Assembly: GCF_015694705.1 (NCBI RefSeq)
Contig: NZ_JADQDR010000018.1
Span: 1 to 47,981, forward strand
DNA: 47,981 nucleotides
Reading direction: 5' to 3'
From: Pontibacter rufus
GTDB taxonomy: Bacteria > Bacteroidota > Bacteroidia > Cytophagales > Hymenobacteraceae
The translations under genes and the position numbers were made by a program. A model generated the notes under the pieces. The model was not told the origin of the DNA. It did no database searches and saw only the letters and a program-made list of their open reading frames with translations. Shown here piece after piece: positions 36,551 through 45,469 of this stretch (position 1 is the stretch's first letter; each line of letters begins with the position of its first letter).

Positions 36551-36777
36551 TTTAACATAAGCATACTTATTAGCTATAAACAAGAAAAGGCTCAAGCCCT
36601 CCTTCAATAAACAGCTTAAATACTCGAATCAAATATTATTGATAGACTGCCACTGCTGCAGGGAAATGAAGCTAACAAAACATAATTAAAGTTAAGCACC
36701 CCGACGAGAAGTCCAGCAGTAGCCAAAAGGGGTTCCTCTAAGCGTGCCCGAACAAAAACAACTATAAACTAGCCATC
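36551..36777. repeat. Dispersed repeat B, copy 2
   Basis: Same 227-bp unit as 26368-26594, differing by scattered substitutions. Its right end touches the stop of the DUF3291-like pseudogene, just as copy 1 ends nine bases before the stop of the TPR-LuxR gene. Both copies thus abut the 3' end of a minus-strand gene, which may reflect a target preference. Confidence 0.8.
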
Positions 36778-37203
36778 TTTTTTACTTGTAGGCCTCACTA
36801 CAAGGTTCCCCTTCTTTGGTTGGGGCACAGAAAACTGTTTAGCCAGATGCTCTTTGTTTGGATACTTTACTTTTGATAGCCTGCCCTCCGTTACCATTCG
36901 CTCATGGGCTTGTTCAACAGTGGGTAACGCTTCGGATACTTGCGTCCAATGAACCACGGAAGCCTGGTTGCACCATTGCATGACCTTGAGGTGAGCCCCA
37001 TTATTGCGGTACCGCCGCATACTTTCCTCATCCTGCCAGACAGTAAGGGTCCAGTAAACCCGATGGGCATCCCGAATAAGGCTACCCTGCAGCAAACCAG
37101 GGGCCTGACGCAGTTGCTGCAGTGAGCGAAATGTGTGTCAGGCAAAGGGAATCCAGTAACGGATAGAACGCAAGCCAAGCCGGGTAACAGATACAAAAGC
37201 CAT
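36769..37203 (-). pseudogene. DUF3291-like protein interrupted by one TGA
   Basis: From ATG at 37203 the frame reads MAFVSVTRLGLRSIRYWIPF, meets TGA at 37138-37140, then continues in the same frame as HTFRSLQQLRQAPGLLQGSL, DAHRVYWTLTVWQDEESMRR and ASVVHWTQVSEALPTVEQAH to a TAG-region stop at 36769. Homologues of this dabb-like family, to my knowledge, have Trp-His-Thr at that place, so a single TGG-to-TGA change probably killed it. Without that stop it would be about 144 residues. An internal restart at codon 37 is possible. Confidence 0.7.
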
Positions 37204-37577
37204 TACTTCTCTACTGCATTTTTTGTGAACAAAGCATTCATGCGCCCGCATAAACTATTGTAAGCTATAACAATCGAATACAATAGCAAAATGAAAAGCC
37301 TGTCTTATGCTCCCCTGCCATGCTTATAAGCCAACAAGCGGCCTGTCGCTATTACACCAAGCTTCCTTGCATGCAACTCCTTATTATGGAAGGCTAAACC
37401 CAACGCCTCCTGCCCTTATTATATCCAGATAGACAGGCGCTTACAAGAGTTCACCCTTAAATTGAGACGGTTTACTATATTCTATTACATCATTTGAAAT
37501 ATTCAAGATAAAATATTCAAATTACCGCATTACTGTGCTCCAAACGGGCAAAGCTGGTGTTTTATTTGCTCTTTATT
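37204..37577. other. Gap upstream of ScyD-like gene
   Basis: No gene seen on either strand. The sequence is AT-rich towards 37500. Confidence 0.4.
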
Positions 37578-37603
37578 AAGATGCATCATCTAAGATGCAT
37601 CTT
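37578..37603. promoter_or_regulatory. Paired GATGCATC palindromes
   Basis: AAGATGCATC occurs at 37578-37587 and again, as AAGATGCATCTT, at 37592-37603. Each contains the 8-base palindrome GATGCATC. The pair lies 53 bases before the ScyD-like start and could be a two-site operator. Confidence 0.45.
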
Positions 37604-37656
37604 CGCTATAAAATTTCTCTGTGAATAAACCATTATCAATCCTATAACTATAAACT

Positions 37657-38661
37657 ATGAATCTAAGACCAATTACTCTCCTTTGCCTGTTTACCCTGCT
37701 GCTAACAGCGGGTTGCAAACATGACGATGATGCGGGGCCGATATTTGACCCTGTTAAATTGCACGCCACTAACTTTGCCGCCGGGCTCAAGTCGCCTATA
37801 GGGATGAGCGTAGATGATAAGGGGCAACTGTGGGTTACCGAAGCCGGGACCGGCAACAACGATGGTAGCGTATCTATGATCACAAAAGACGGCACGGTGC
37901 ACCAGGTTATTACTGGCTTCGGCTCTTCCACCTCTGCCGAAAGCCCTGGCGCGGAAGGCATAAGTCACCTGCTTTACAAAGATGGCAAACTTTATATTCT
38001 GCACGGCGTTGCCGGCATGCTCTACATTGCTGATGTTGCCTCATACAAACCCGGCGACCCGGTGAAGGAAGCCAGCAGCCTGTATAGCGAGGATATAGGC
38101 ACTTACGTCAGGAGCCTGAACCTGACTGATCCGGTCAACTCAGATATCTACAATCTTACTTTTGGACCCGGCGGACATTTATACATGGTAGATGCCGGCG
38201 CAAATGCTGTCATTAAACGCGACAAGAACAGCAAAACACTAAGCTTATTTGCCAGTTTTCCGAACGTTGGCCCTGCAACGGAGGCGGTGCCCACGGGCAT
38301 CGTTTATGACGGCAAGAAGTTCCTGGTTTCCACTTTAACCGGCTTTCCCTTTGCCAGTGGAGCGGCCAAGATATTCCAGGTTAGCCAAGAGGGGAATGTA
38401 AGTGAGTACAAGAGCGGCTTCACGACGCTTACGGATATTGTTTTAATGCCTAACAACAAACCTTTTGTTACGGAGTTTGCCGAGTTCTCGCTCACCACAA
38501 CCCCTCCGGGCTTCAACCCGATGTCGGGCAGGGTAGCCAACGAAGATGGCGCTTATCTGATAGAGGGTTTGAGTCTGCCTACGGATATTGAACGAAGCGG
38601 CTCCAAAACGTACTATGTGCTCAGCTATGGGCTCGGAACGGTTCAGAAGCTAACCTATTAG
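37657..38661 (+). CDS. ScyD/ScyE-like beta-propeller lipoprotein
   Basis: The 334-residue protein has a lipoprotein signal (LLCLFTLLLTAGC, Cys20) and a propeller-type repeat structure of the ScyD/ScyE family: GLKSPIGMSVDDKGQLWVTE near 44-63, GHLYMVDAGANAVIKRD near 170-186, GIVYDGKKFLVSTLTGFPF near 212-230 and SLPTDIERSGSKTYYVLSYG near 306-325. Probably anchored in the outer membrane or facing the periplasm. In cyanobacteria ScyD/E belong to the scytonemin cluster, but family membership alone does not give a reaction here, and no scytonemin genes are nearby. Confidence 0.87.
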   Translation: MNLRPITLLCLFTLLLTAGCKHDDDAGPIFDPVKLHATNFAAGLKSPIGMSVDDKGQLWVTEAGTGNNDGSVSMITKDGTVHQVITGFGSSTSAESPGAEGISHLLYKDGKLYILHGVAGMLYIADVASYKPGDPVKEASSLYSEDIGTYVRSLNLTDPVNSDIYNLTFGPGGHLYMVDAGANAVIKRDKNSKTLSLFASFPNVGPATEAVPTGIVYDGKKFLVSTLTGFPFASGAAKIFQVSQEGNVSEYKSGFTTLTDIVLMPNNKPFVTEFAEFSLTTTPPGFNPMSGRVANEDGAYLIEGLSLPTDIERSGSKTYYVLSYGLGTVQKLTY

Positions 38662-38719
38662 TTGTAGGCCTCTCCCTGCTGCTAATACCGTTCAAGTAAA
38701 GAAAGCAACAAATTTCTTC

Positions 38720-38769
38720 AGCAGCGATTCCCTTAGCTTAAGGTGCTCTAAGCAATGGGAATCGCTGCT
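38720..38769 (+). terminator. 13-bp stem hairpin after ScyD-like gene
   Basis: AGCAGCGATTCCC (38720-38732) pairs perfectly with 38757-38769; an inner TTAG/CTAA pair extends it. It lies about 60 bases after the stop and has no T-run. Confidence 0.55.
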
Positions 38770-39040
38770 CTGAATACAAGAAGATGCTACTGCATTCACA
38801 TCGGCCGCAACCAGCAAGGGCGGGGAAGCATCTATTTATTAGGGAAAATGGAATTATGGTAAACAGGGGTTCGCAATATAGAGCTCGATTTTATCTTTAC
38901 TGTTGTAACTCATTTAGAGATCCCCAGCTCAGATACTTTAACATTGTATTTAAAAGAACACAAAGTAAATTTTAGTCACAAAAATTAGAGCCCTAGGGGA
39001 AACCGATACTTTTACTATTATTTATCCCTACCGCCCTATC
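38770..39040. other. Gap before serine-hydrolase pseudogene
   Basis: No gene or clear repeat seen; AT-rich. Confidence 0.35.
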
Positions 39041-39349
39041 TTACGGCCACATCGCTGTTGCTCCTGTTTCTGAACCTTGAGCTGTAGAACTGCAGTAGAA
39101 AGTAGATTTTGTTAAAGATGCAATGTTGAAGACTGTGTTGTGTCTGAGATTTGCCTTCTTCTCAAAGTCTGAGTACCCGAAGGATCTCCTGTACACTACT
39201 TTTCCGTTGTCTGCAACTTAAACATTCCCATTTAACAGATTATTCCGATGTAGGGAAGAAAACAGACTATCTAGCCTTTGCTGTGCTATGATGGGGCTAC
39301 TAGATAGAAATAAGCTAATGATAAACACTAATGTTACTGCCCCTCTCAT
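39041..39349 (-). pseudogene. Truncated serine beta-lactamase-like hydrolase
   Basis: From ATG at 39349 the frame encodes a signal peptide (TLVFIISLFLSSSPIIAQQ), then LDSLFSSLHRNNLLNGNV, an in-frame TAA at 39218-39220, and continues VADNGKVVYRRSFGYSDFEK and TVFNIASLTKSTF. The SLTK is the catalytic SxxK of the beta-lactamase family. Directly after it similarity is lost and the frame stops at 39041. Two lesions (nonsense and 3' loss) make it a clear pseudogene, and the third member of this family in the window. Confidence 0.75.
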
Positions 39350-39602
39350 AATCTAATAAAAATTAAAGGTAGAACACTGCTTACCAAAAATATAAATTAG
39401 CTGCGCCGCCGTTTAGCTAAGACGTTAGGCTTAACCCTTCCTATACCAGAGACATTGACTGCTGAGGCTAATGTCTTAAGCAAGTATAAGTATGAGAAAG
39501 GTAAATAAAAATGATTGACGTATATAGTTTGTTTTCAGTTTCTTTGCAAAGAAAAGTTAGTCAGAAGTATATGGAGACACTGCATGAATATATATCATCT
39601 GC

Positions 39603-40715
39603 ATGAACAATAACAAGCTTGGCACAAAGCCGCATTATCAAATATTAGATGGGCTTCGGGGTATAGCAGCTATTATCGTGGTATTCTTTCACCTTGCCGA
39701 GCCACTTGCCAGCAGCCGCTTTGACAATATTGTAAACCATGGTTATCTGGCAGTTGATTTTTTCTTTCTACTATCCGGCTTTGTCATTGGCTATGCATAC
39801 GACGACAGATGGGACAAACTAACCATCGCTGGCTTTCTTCGCCGCCGGTTCGAGCGGCTGCAACCGCTCGTTGTGCTGGGCATGACGCTCGGCGCCATAG
39901 GCTTTTACTTTACCGACTCAACCATATGGCCGCTCATTCACACTGTTCCGGTATGGAAGCTACTTGTTGTCTGGCTGATAGGATGTACTCTTATTCCCGT
40001 CCCGCTTTCCATGGATATACGCGGCTGGCAAGAAATGCATCCGCTCAATAGTGTTGGCTGGTCATTGTTTTTCGAGTACATAGCCAATATGCTCTACGCC
40101 TTGGGTTTAAGAAAATTATCTAATAAAGCATTGGCTTGTTTTGTAGGACTGGCAGGCGCAGTGCTTTTGCATTTTGCTGTTACAAACCCTAACGGCGACG
40201 TTGCCGGTGGCTGGACACTGAATGCTGAACACATGCGCATCGGGATGACGCGTACCATGTTCCCCTTTTTTGCCGGTCTGCTTTTATCACGGGCAGCACA
40301 GCCTACCTACATCAAAAATGCTTTCTTATGGTGTAGCCTGCTACTTGCGGTTGTTTTACTTATGCCAAGAATAGGCGGTGCAGAACATCTTTGGATGAAT
40401 GGTTTGTACGAAGCTTTTTGTATCATCATTGTCTTTCCACTCATTGTATATATGGGTGCCAGTGGTGTGGTGCATAATCAGAAAGAAAGTAAAATTTGTC
40501 AGTTCCTCGGCAATCTTTCTTATCCCTTGTACATGACTCATTATGTGCTTGTCTATTTTTACGTGGCATGGGTAAGCAATCACAGCGGCATTACCTTATG
40601 GCAGGCCTGGCCATATGCCCTGCTCACATTTTCAGGAGCTATCGTGTTGGCTTATGCAAGTTTAAAGTTGTATGATGAACCGGTAAGAGCCTGGTTGCGA
40701 AAAAAGCTGAAGTAG
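39603..40715 (+). CDS. OafA/YrhL-type acyltransferase (acyltransferase 3)
   Basis: The 370-residue integral membrane protein begins with the family signature ILDGLRGIAAIIVVFFHL (about residues 14-31) including the catalytic-type His, followed by HGYLAVDFFFLLSGFVIGYA (about 46-65) and RRRFERLQPL (about 80-89). About ten hydrophobic segments follow to the end. Such enzymes O-acetylate surface or secreted sugars in the inner membrane. No polysaccharide operon adjoins, so the acceptor is unknown. It appears to be transcribed alone. Confidence 0.9.
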   Translation: MNNNKLGTKPHYQILDGLRGIAAIIVVFFHLAEPLASSRFDNIVNHGYLAVDFFFLLSGFVIGYAYDDRWDKLTIAGFLRRRFERLQPLVVLGMTLGAIGFYFTDSTIWPLIHTVPVWKLLVVWLIGCTLIPVPLSMDIRGWQEMHPLNSVGWSLFFEYIANMLYALGLRKLSNKALACFVGLAGAVLLHFAVTNPNGDVAGGWTLNAEHMRIGMTRTMFPFFAGLLLSRAAQPTYIKNAFLWCSLLLAVVLLMPRIGGAEHLWMNGLYEAFCIIIVFPLIVYMGASGVVHNQKESKICQFLGNLSYPLYMTHYVLVYFYVAWVSNHSGITLWQAWPYALLTFSGAIVLAYASLKLYDEPVRAWLRKKLK

Positions 40716-41333
40716 CTAAAAGGAAAGTATATTATTTACTTTTTCCTCAACATCCCCTTTATTCTTCGCGGTGTTAGCATAGTTGTGAGTTAAATGATTC
40801 AGAGACGTTGCGTTCAAGAAGGACTGCGCCTAACACGCGGTATAAAATATTGGGATTGAAGTGATTTGCTAAGCGCATCGCTCGCTCTTGCTTAACATAT
40901 GTTGACTTGTCAGCTGTAAATAAAAGAGGGGCTTCATGTGCCTTACACTTTTCAGCAGGCAGTCCTCAGGTTAGCCTTAATGGCTTCCACAGATTCCTCG
41001 TCTACTTAAAATCAGAAGCCTAGGCTCCTCTATTCATCCTTTCCAATGCGGGGTATTCATTCAGAGAGCCTAAGACGATCAAGGCATCCGTAAGCTTAGC
41101 TGCCATTAAGATATTGTCAAGCTGCTCCATTCCATAATTTAAAGGGCATAGGCAAAGCCTCTGTCAAGGTCAAGGATTGTACTATACTAATAAAACTGGT
41201 GGATTATTAAAAAATAGCTGCATTATTCTGCTAAAGCGGGAATTAATGTGGTCGCGCCTGTGTCTGCCTCTTAACTTTTAGCCAGGGCGCCGGCTTAAGG
41301 ATAAATCAAATGTAACTGACTAAAATCAAGCAT
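40716..41333. other. Gap with repeat B relic and a short minus frame
   Basis: A bulged AT-rich hairpin (about 40722-40746) may end the acyltransferase transcript. The left end of repeat B recurs at 40891-40935. On the minus strand about 41022-41132 a 36-codon frame (MEQLDNILMAAKLTDALIVL, then GSLNEYPALERMNRGA) reads like protein and may be a fragment of a lost gene. Nothing else was recognised. Confidence 0.4.
40891..40935. repeat. Dispersed repeat B, partial third copy
   Basis: CTTAACATAT, then CTTGTCAGCTGTAAATAA and GAGGGGCTTC resemble the first 45 bases of the two longer copies. Only the left end remains. Confidence 0.5.
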
Positions 41334-41744
41334 ATGACAGAAAACTTTACCCTTGCCAGTATTCACCAGCACAGAGAGCTGCTGCAATCGCTTCCCTTTG
41401 ATGAGCACGTCGGCTTGAAACCGGTTAAGATTCAGAAAAACAGGAGCATTATGGATGCACTGGAAAAAGCCGAGAGGGAGAATGCAAAGGCGCTGTTCAG
41501 TAACCTGACTGTGAGTCGCTGCGGCACCAGAGTCCCCTGCAAGATCTACGTGGAAGGGCTCAGGCAAAGGTCCTACAGCCTATACTTTGTCGATGGCGGC
41601 TTTGAGATGCAGCATCAGGAGAGCGCTGCCACGCGCGCAGGGAAGACCAGCGTGTATGACTTTGCAGTTGGTGCTATGATGTGTGGCATTCCGCTGAAGC
41701 CTTCTCCTTACCTGGTTTCCCTTCTGCATGGCATAACGGTATAA
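41334..41744 (+). CDS. Hypothetical protein
   Basis: The 136-residue frame has believable codon use and composition (KPVKIQKNRSIMDALEKAER, then VPCKIYVEGLRQRSYSLYFV) with no signal, membrane helix or known motif. The 90-codon minus-strand frame overlapping its start is less protein-like. Function unknown. Confidence 0.5.
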   Translation: MTENFTLASIHQHRELLQSLPFDEHVGLKPVKIQKNRSIMDALEKAERENAKALFSNLTVSRCGTRVPCKIYVEGLRQRSYSLYFVDGGFEMQHQESAATRAGKTSVYDFAVGAMMCGIPLKPSPYLVSLLHGITV

Positions 41745-41925
41745 AGCACAGGGACTCGCCTGGTGTTGAGGTCAATGCATCCTGATGCCATCTTCCCCGG
41801 CCAAGGAGCGCTACCGGCCGCCGCAAAGCCTCCGCAGCTAAGGGCGGGGCTGCTGTGTGATTTGGCTTCTGTGATTCGTGTCTTCTTCATCTTATCAGTT
41901 TAAATGTATGACCTTTTGTCTACTT

Positions 41926-42009
41926 TTAAACTGTCTCGATTTTTGGGATGCTTACAGGTTCATAAAATACGATTGCTTCTTCCTTTGTCAGCTCGATACT
42001 TATTTTCAT
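41926..42009 (-). CDS. Short protein, possibly truncated
   Basis: A 27-codon frame, MKISIELTKEEAIVFYEPVS then IPKIETV, starts 21 bases after the upstream gene's stop on the same strand. The beginning looks like the start of a helical regulatory protein, but it ends abruptly; a truncated gene is likely. Confidence 0.35.
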   Translation of the reverse strand: MKISIELTKEEAIVFYEPVSIPKIETV

Positions 42010-42030
42010 TTTAGGTATTTCTGTAAAAGA

Positions 42031-42303
42031 TTATTTCGCTGATGGATATTCTGAGAAGTATACGTCCATTTCTATTGCTCCCATCATAGCCATTGATTTG
42101 GAGTTTAGAATACCTCCCCCGCCTGATGCATCTTTTCTTATGTTAAAACCAATGTCAGCAACATATTTATTCGGCTCTAAATTCTTCCCCTTTTTTTCCA
42201 ACCAAGTTTCAAGCGCATCAATTTGAGTCGGCAGGTCCCAAATTTCATCACATAGCCATTCCACCTTTTCAAATGTTCCTTGGAGGTAGATATTTATCGG
42301 CAT
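42031..42303 (-). CDS. Small hypothetical protein
   Basis: The 90-residue protein MPINIYLQGTFEKVEWLCDE... has alternating strand and helix, with SGGGGILNSKSMAMMGAIEM near residues 60-80. It may be the C-terminal part of an immunity-type or DUF4279-like protein, but I cannot assign it. It lies 37 bases beyond the IS110 transposase stop, so its promoter may have been cut by that insertion. Confidence 0.5.
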   Translation of the reverse strand: MPINIYLQGTFEKVEWLCDEIWDLPTQIDALETWLEKKGKNLEPNKYVADIGFNIRKDASGGGGILNSKSMAMMGAIEMDVYFSEYPSAK

Positions 42304-42339
42304 ACTATTGTTCTTTAAATCCTGACTAACGTTTATTTC

Positions 42340-43695
42340 TCAGGCTGTTTCGAAGCCCACATCTTCAGGTTTGAGGTCTAATTTAGCGATGTTTTTCTTT
42401 ATCCGCTGTACCAGCTTGAGCTTTCTTTTCTCATCCAGGAACAGGTACTGCGTAGGCGGCTGATACTGCACTCCTTTGCTGAGCATGTTCCAGATGATCA
42501 CTGCCAGCTTGCGGGCCGTAGCACTCACCGCAGCCTGCCTTCCCTTGCGGAAGGCCACCCGCCTGAAGAAATCCGAAAGGTGCGTGTCGCGCAGATTTCC
42601 TATTGCATTGGCAGCGTTTCTCAAAGCAATTTTGAGTCGGTTGCTACCTTTGGGAATATGGCTGCTCAGCACCCTGCCTCCGCTCACTTTAGTGTTGGGG
42701 CAGAGGCGCAGCCAGTTGGAGAACTGCTTGGCCGATCCAAACTTTCGGATGCCTTCTGGCCCCACTTCGCTCATTAGCGCGATCACCGTCGAGTGGCTCA
42801 CCCCCTCGATTTTAAGCAGGTCCACCCCGTTGAAGTACTGGAAGGCCAGCTGGTTGAGGTCCATCTGCTGCGGGGCGTTTTTGTTCACCCGCTTATAAGG
42901 CTTAGCCTCTGCCTTCAACTCCCGCTTTTCTTCATGTGCCTCTATTTGCTCGAGCAGCAACTTCTCGATGGCCTCATCGCAGGCAGCTATCTTTTCCTGC
43001 AGCACCTTGTAGATCTCCAACTCCTGGGATAGCGCGAAGAGCAGGTCCCTACGGCCGTTGCCATGCAAGGCGCGGGCTATCTCTTCTTTTGATTTGCGGC
43101 AGTTACCGTGGCGGAAACAGGCCAGCTTCTCGGGGTCCGTCTCCCCCCGGCAGATAGCTTCGATAATGGCCATACCCGTCTGGCCAGTCACCTTCCGCAC
43201 CACCACGTCCAGGCGCAGGTTCAGCAGGCGCAGGTACTTGTGCATCTTCTGAGTCGTAACGGCAGCTGTCTCCAGCAATGAGGTGCGGTGGCGACAGTAG
43301 GTGCGCAGCTCCTCTGTGGACTTGTCAGGTAGAAAGCTGCCCGTCAAAAGTCCCAAAGAATGCAGGCGCTGTATCCACTGGCAGTCCTGCACGTCTGTTT
43401 TGCGACCCTTGATGTTCTTGGTGAACTTGCCGTTGCAAAGCAGCACCTGCAGGCCAGCGCCTTGTAGGGTGGCAAACAGGTTCTGCCAATAAGCGCCCGT
43501 GCTTTCCATGGCCACCGTGGTGATGCGTTGATCTAGCAGCCACCTGGTAAGTTCCCGCAGGTCTACCTCGTAGACGCCGAACTCCCGCACCTGGTCTGCT
43601 CCCTGGCCAACGGCCACATAGTGGGAGCGGCTGCCCACGTCAATGCCGGCGGCATGCGGGTTGACAATCTCCATGAGCGTACTTTTCTTTTTCAT
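42340..43695 (-). mobile_element. IS110-family transposase (recombinase)
   Basis: The 451-residue protein has the DEDD/RuvC-like domain at the N-terminus: GIDVGSRSHYVAV (D19), AMESTGAYW (E64) and GRKTDVQDCQW (D101, D104). A long helical insert follows, then the Transposase_20 domain with IEGVSHSTVIALMSEVGPEG, FSNWLRLCPNTKVSGG and SHIPKGSNRLKIALRNAA, which holds the catalytic Ser. It is full length and uninterrupted, so the element may be active. IS110 elements use an RNA (bridge RNA) made from the non-coding end upstream of the gene to choose donor and target; that region here is 43696 to about 43990. Confidence 0.92.
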
Positions 43696-43719
43696 AACAT
43701 GCTTAATGAAGTGAAAAAA

Positions 43720-43990
43720 TATCCCAGGGGAATGTACTTATCGGTATTGAAAGTATCCTGATCGGGGTCTCCGTAGAGCCACCACTGAAATCACCTCAAA
43801 GCCTCTTGCAAAGAAGGCTTTCTACATTCCAACCAGAATGCACCGCGAGCTTAGAAGCGTCAATTAAAATCCGGTCTTGCAAGGGATACAGAGTAAATAC
43901 GCAAAAGCGTTAGCGAGAGAAATCAATAGTTAATATAGGGGGAATGCACCACAATTACTGGCTAAACGGAGTTCATTCCGGTTATTACCC
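43720..43990 (-). ncRNA. Candidate IS110 bridge RNA / left-end region
   Basis: This non-coding stretch directly upstream of the transposase contains several small hairpins as expected for bridge RNA: AAAGCC/GGCTTT at 43798-43821 around a 12-base loop, CATTC/GAATG pairs near 43826-43840, and GGAATG/GCATTCC pairs near 43941-43976. GAATGCACC occurs twice, at 43836-43844 and 43942-43950. Ends of the element and the donor/target loops cannot be fixed without a second copy or an empty site. Confidence 0.45.
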
Positions 43991-44015
43991 CTTTGAGTGG
44001 AAGTTTTGAAGCTGT

Positions 44016-44135
44016 TTACTCTCCTTCCTTGGCCAATTTATAGAATTCTTTTCTAACTTCCAGCCAGTTGACAGGAGCTCCTCGTCTATCCCGGTAATTA
44101 GTCCCTGAGGGCACCCCCTTCGCTGTCCAAAACAT
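44016..44135 (-). CDS. Short frame, probable gene remnant
   Basis: MFWTAKGVPSGTNYRDRRGA then PVNWLEVRKEFYKLAKEGE, 39 residues, has good protein character and could be the tail of a gene cut by the IS110 insertion nearby. No family recognised. The remainder of 43991-44312 shows no gene. Confidence 0.3.
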   Translation of the reverse strand: MFWTAKGVPSGTNYRDRRGAPVNWLEVRKEFYKLAKEGE

Positions 44136-44312
44136 AACAGAAGTCAGAAACAGCCCCTACAGCATCCTGGAGGAGCAGCCGCTTCGGGTACATTAGCATG
44201 GCAAGCTTTAGGGCTTAAACTGAGTTCATAGCAGTTGATATATATTATATCGCTATCTTGTAATGATTGATTATAAACTTATATTTAGAACAGAACCCTA
44301 GAACTGAAATCA

Positions 44313-45278
44313 ATGGAGATAATTTATCTCCTTAGCCTCCTCTTGATTTTTATAGTAGCATGTGACAAGTCAGATCCAGAGCCAGTTATCGAAACTTTCA
44401 CAGTGGCAGGGGGTAACGGTCAGGGCGGAGCCGCTAATCAATTAGACGGTCTGGCGGATGTTCAGATAGACGCTGCTGGAAACATTTATGTGGCCGATCA
44501 AAATAATCACCGTATTCAGAAATGGGTACCGGTGGCAAGCAGCGGTATCACCGTGGCAGGTGGCAATGGATATGGGCAAGCTGATAACCAGCTTCACTAC
44601 CCAGCTGGTATACATGTGGATGCAGCTGGCAATGTATATGTGGCTGACTTCGATAATCACCGTGTTCAGAAATGGGCACCAGGAGCAGCCAGCGGCGTCA
44701 CAGTGGCGGAAGGGCATTCGTTTGGCGAAGCTGCTAACCAACTCTTTTCCCCAAATGGCCTATATGTAGACGCAACGGGTAACGTTTATGTGGCTGACCG
44801 TGGTAATCACCGCATTCAGAAGTGGGCACCGGGAGCAACAAGCGGCATCACAGTAGCTGGAGGAAACGGAATCGGTCAAGCTGCTAATCAGTTGAACAGT
44901 TCAGCGGGTTTATATGTAGACGCTACTGGGAACATCTATGTGGCAGATGAATATAACCACCGCATCCAGAAGTGGGCACCAGGGGCAACAAGCGGCGTCA
45001 CAGTGGCAGGGGGTAACGGTCAGGGCATAGCTGCTCATCAGTTAGACAGCCCTACAGATGTTCAGGTAGACGCAAAGGGCAACATTTATGTGACAGAACT
45101 TAACAGATCACGCGTTCGGAAGTGGGCACCGGGTGCAACAAGCGGCGGCACAGTGGCGGGGAACAATGCATACGGCAGTGATCAGTTATATCAGCCAACC
45201 GGCCTTCAGCTGGACGCTGTTGGAAACATCTACATAACAGATAGCAACAACTATCGTGTTTTGAAGTGGGTGAAATAG
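44313..45278 (+). CDS. NHL-repeat beta-propeller lipoprotein
   Basis: The 321-residue protein has a lipoprotein-like signal (IIYLLSLLLIFIVAC, Cys17) and then six NHL repeats of about 50 residues with the pattern GITVAGGNGxGxAxNQL, GxxVDAxGNxYVAD, NHRxQKWAPGA. It probably forms a six-bladed propeller at the cell surface or periplasm. The repeats are close to identical in places, suggesting recent internal duplication. Related Bacteroidota proteins often carry a C-terminal sorting domain; this one ends after the last blade (RVLKWVK), so no type IX sorting tail is present. Confidence 0.88.
   Translation: MEIIYLLSLLLIFIVACDKSDPEPVIETFTVAGGNGQGGAANQLDGLADVQIDAAGNIYVADQNNHRIQKWVPVASSGITVAGGNGYGQADNQLHYPAGIHVDAAGNVYVADFDNHRVQKWAPGAASGVTVAEGHSFGEAANQLFSPNGLYVDATGNVYVADRGNHRIQKWAPGATSGITVAGGNGIGQAANQLNSSAGLYVDATGNIYVADEYNHRIQKWAPGATSGVTVAGGNGQGIAAHQLDSPTDVQVDAKGNIYVTELNRSRVRKWAPGATSGGTVAGNNAYGSDQLYQPTGLQLDAVGNIYITDSNNYRVLKWVK
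44394..45270 (+). repeat. Six tandem repeats of about 150 bp inside the NHL gene
   Basis: Each unit encodes one propeller blade; units share runs such as GGCAACATTTATGTG-like and CAGAAGTGGGCACC. The last unit is a few residues shorter (AGNNAYGSDQL). Confidence 0.8.
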
Positions 45279-45469
45279 GTAGCAAATATTAAGGGCTAAT
45301 TCGTGTCTCTAACTACCAGGAGACTTTAAAAGAACTCCATAATGTTTAAAGACAATGCTCCACTAAACCCAGATTACAACCTTATGGTGTAGACTTCCCA
45401 GAAAGTCGGCCATTTAAAAGTTGAAAGAATGTTTAACTTTAAATGGAATGAAAAAGACACGCTTAACTA

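Noticed and set aside
41708..41890. 60-codon minus-strand frame
   Set aside because: Overlaps the end of the plus-strand hypothetical gene; composition resembles GC-rich non-coding sequence and no motif is seen.
44394..45270. CRISPR-like tandem repetition
   Set aside because: The repeats are in frame, encode NHL propeller blades and have no unique spacers.
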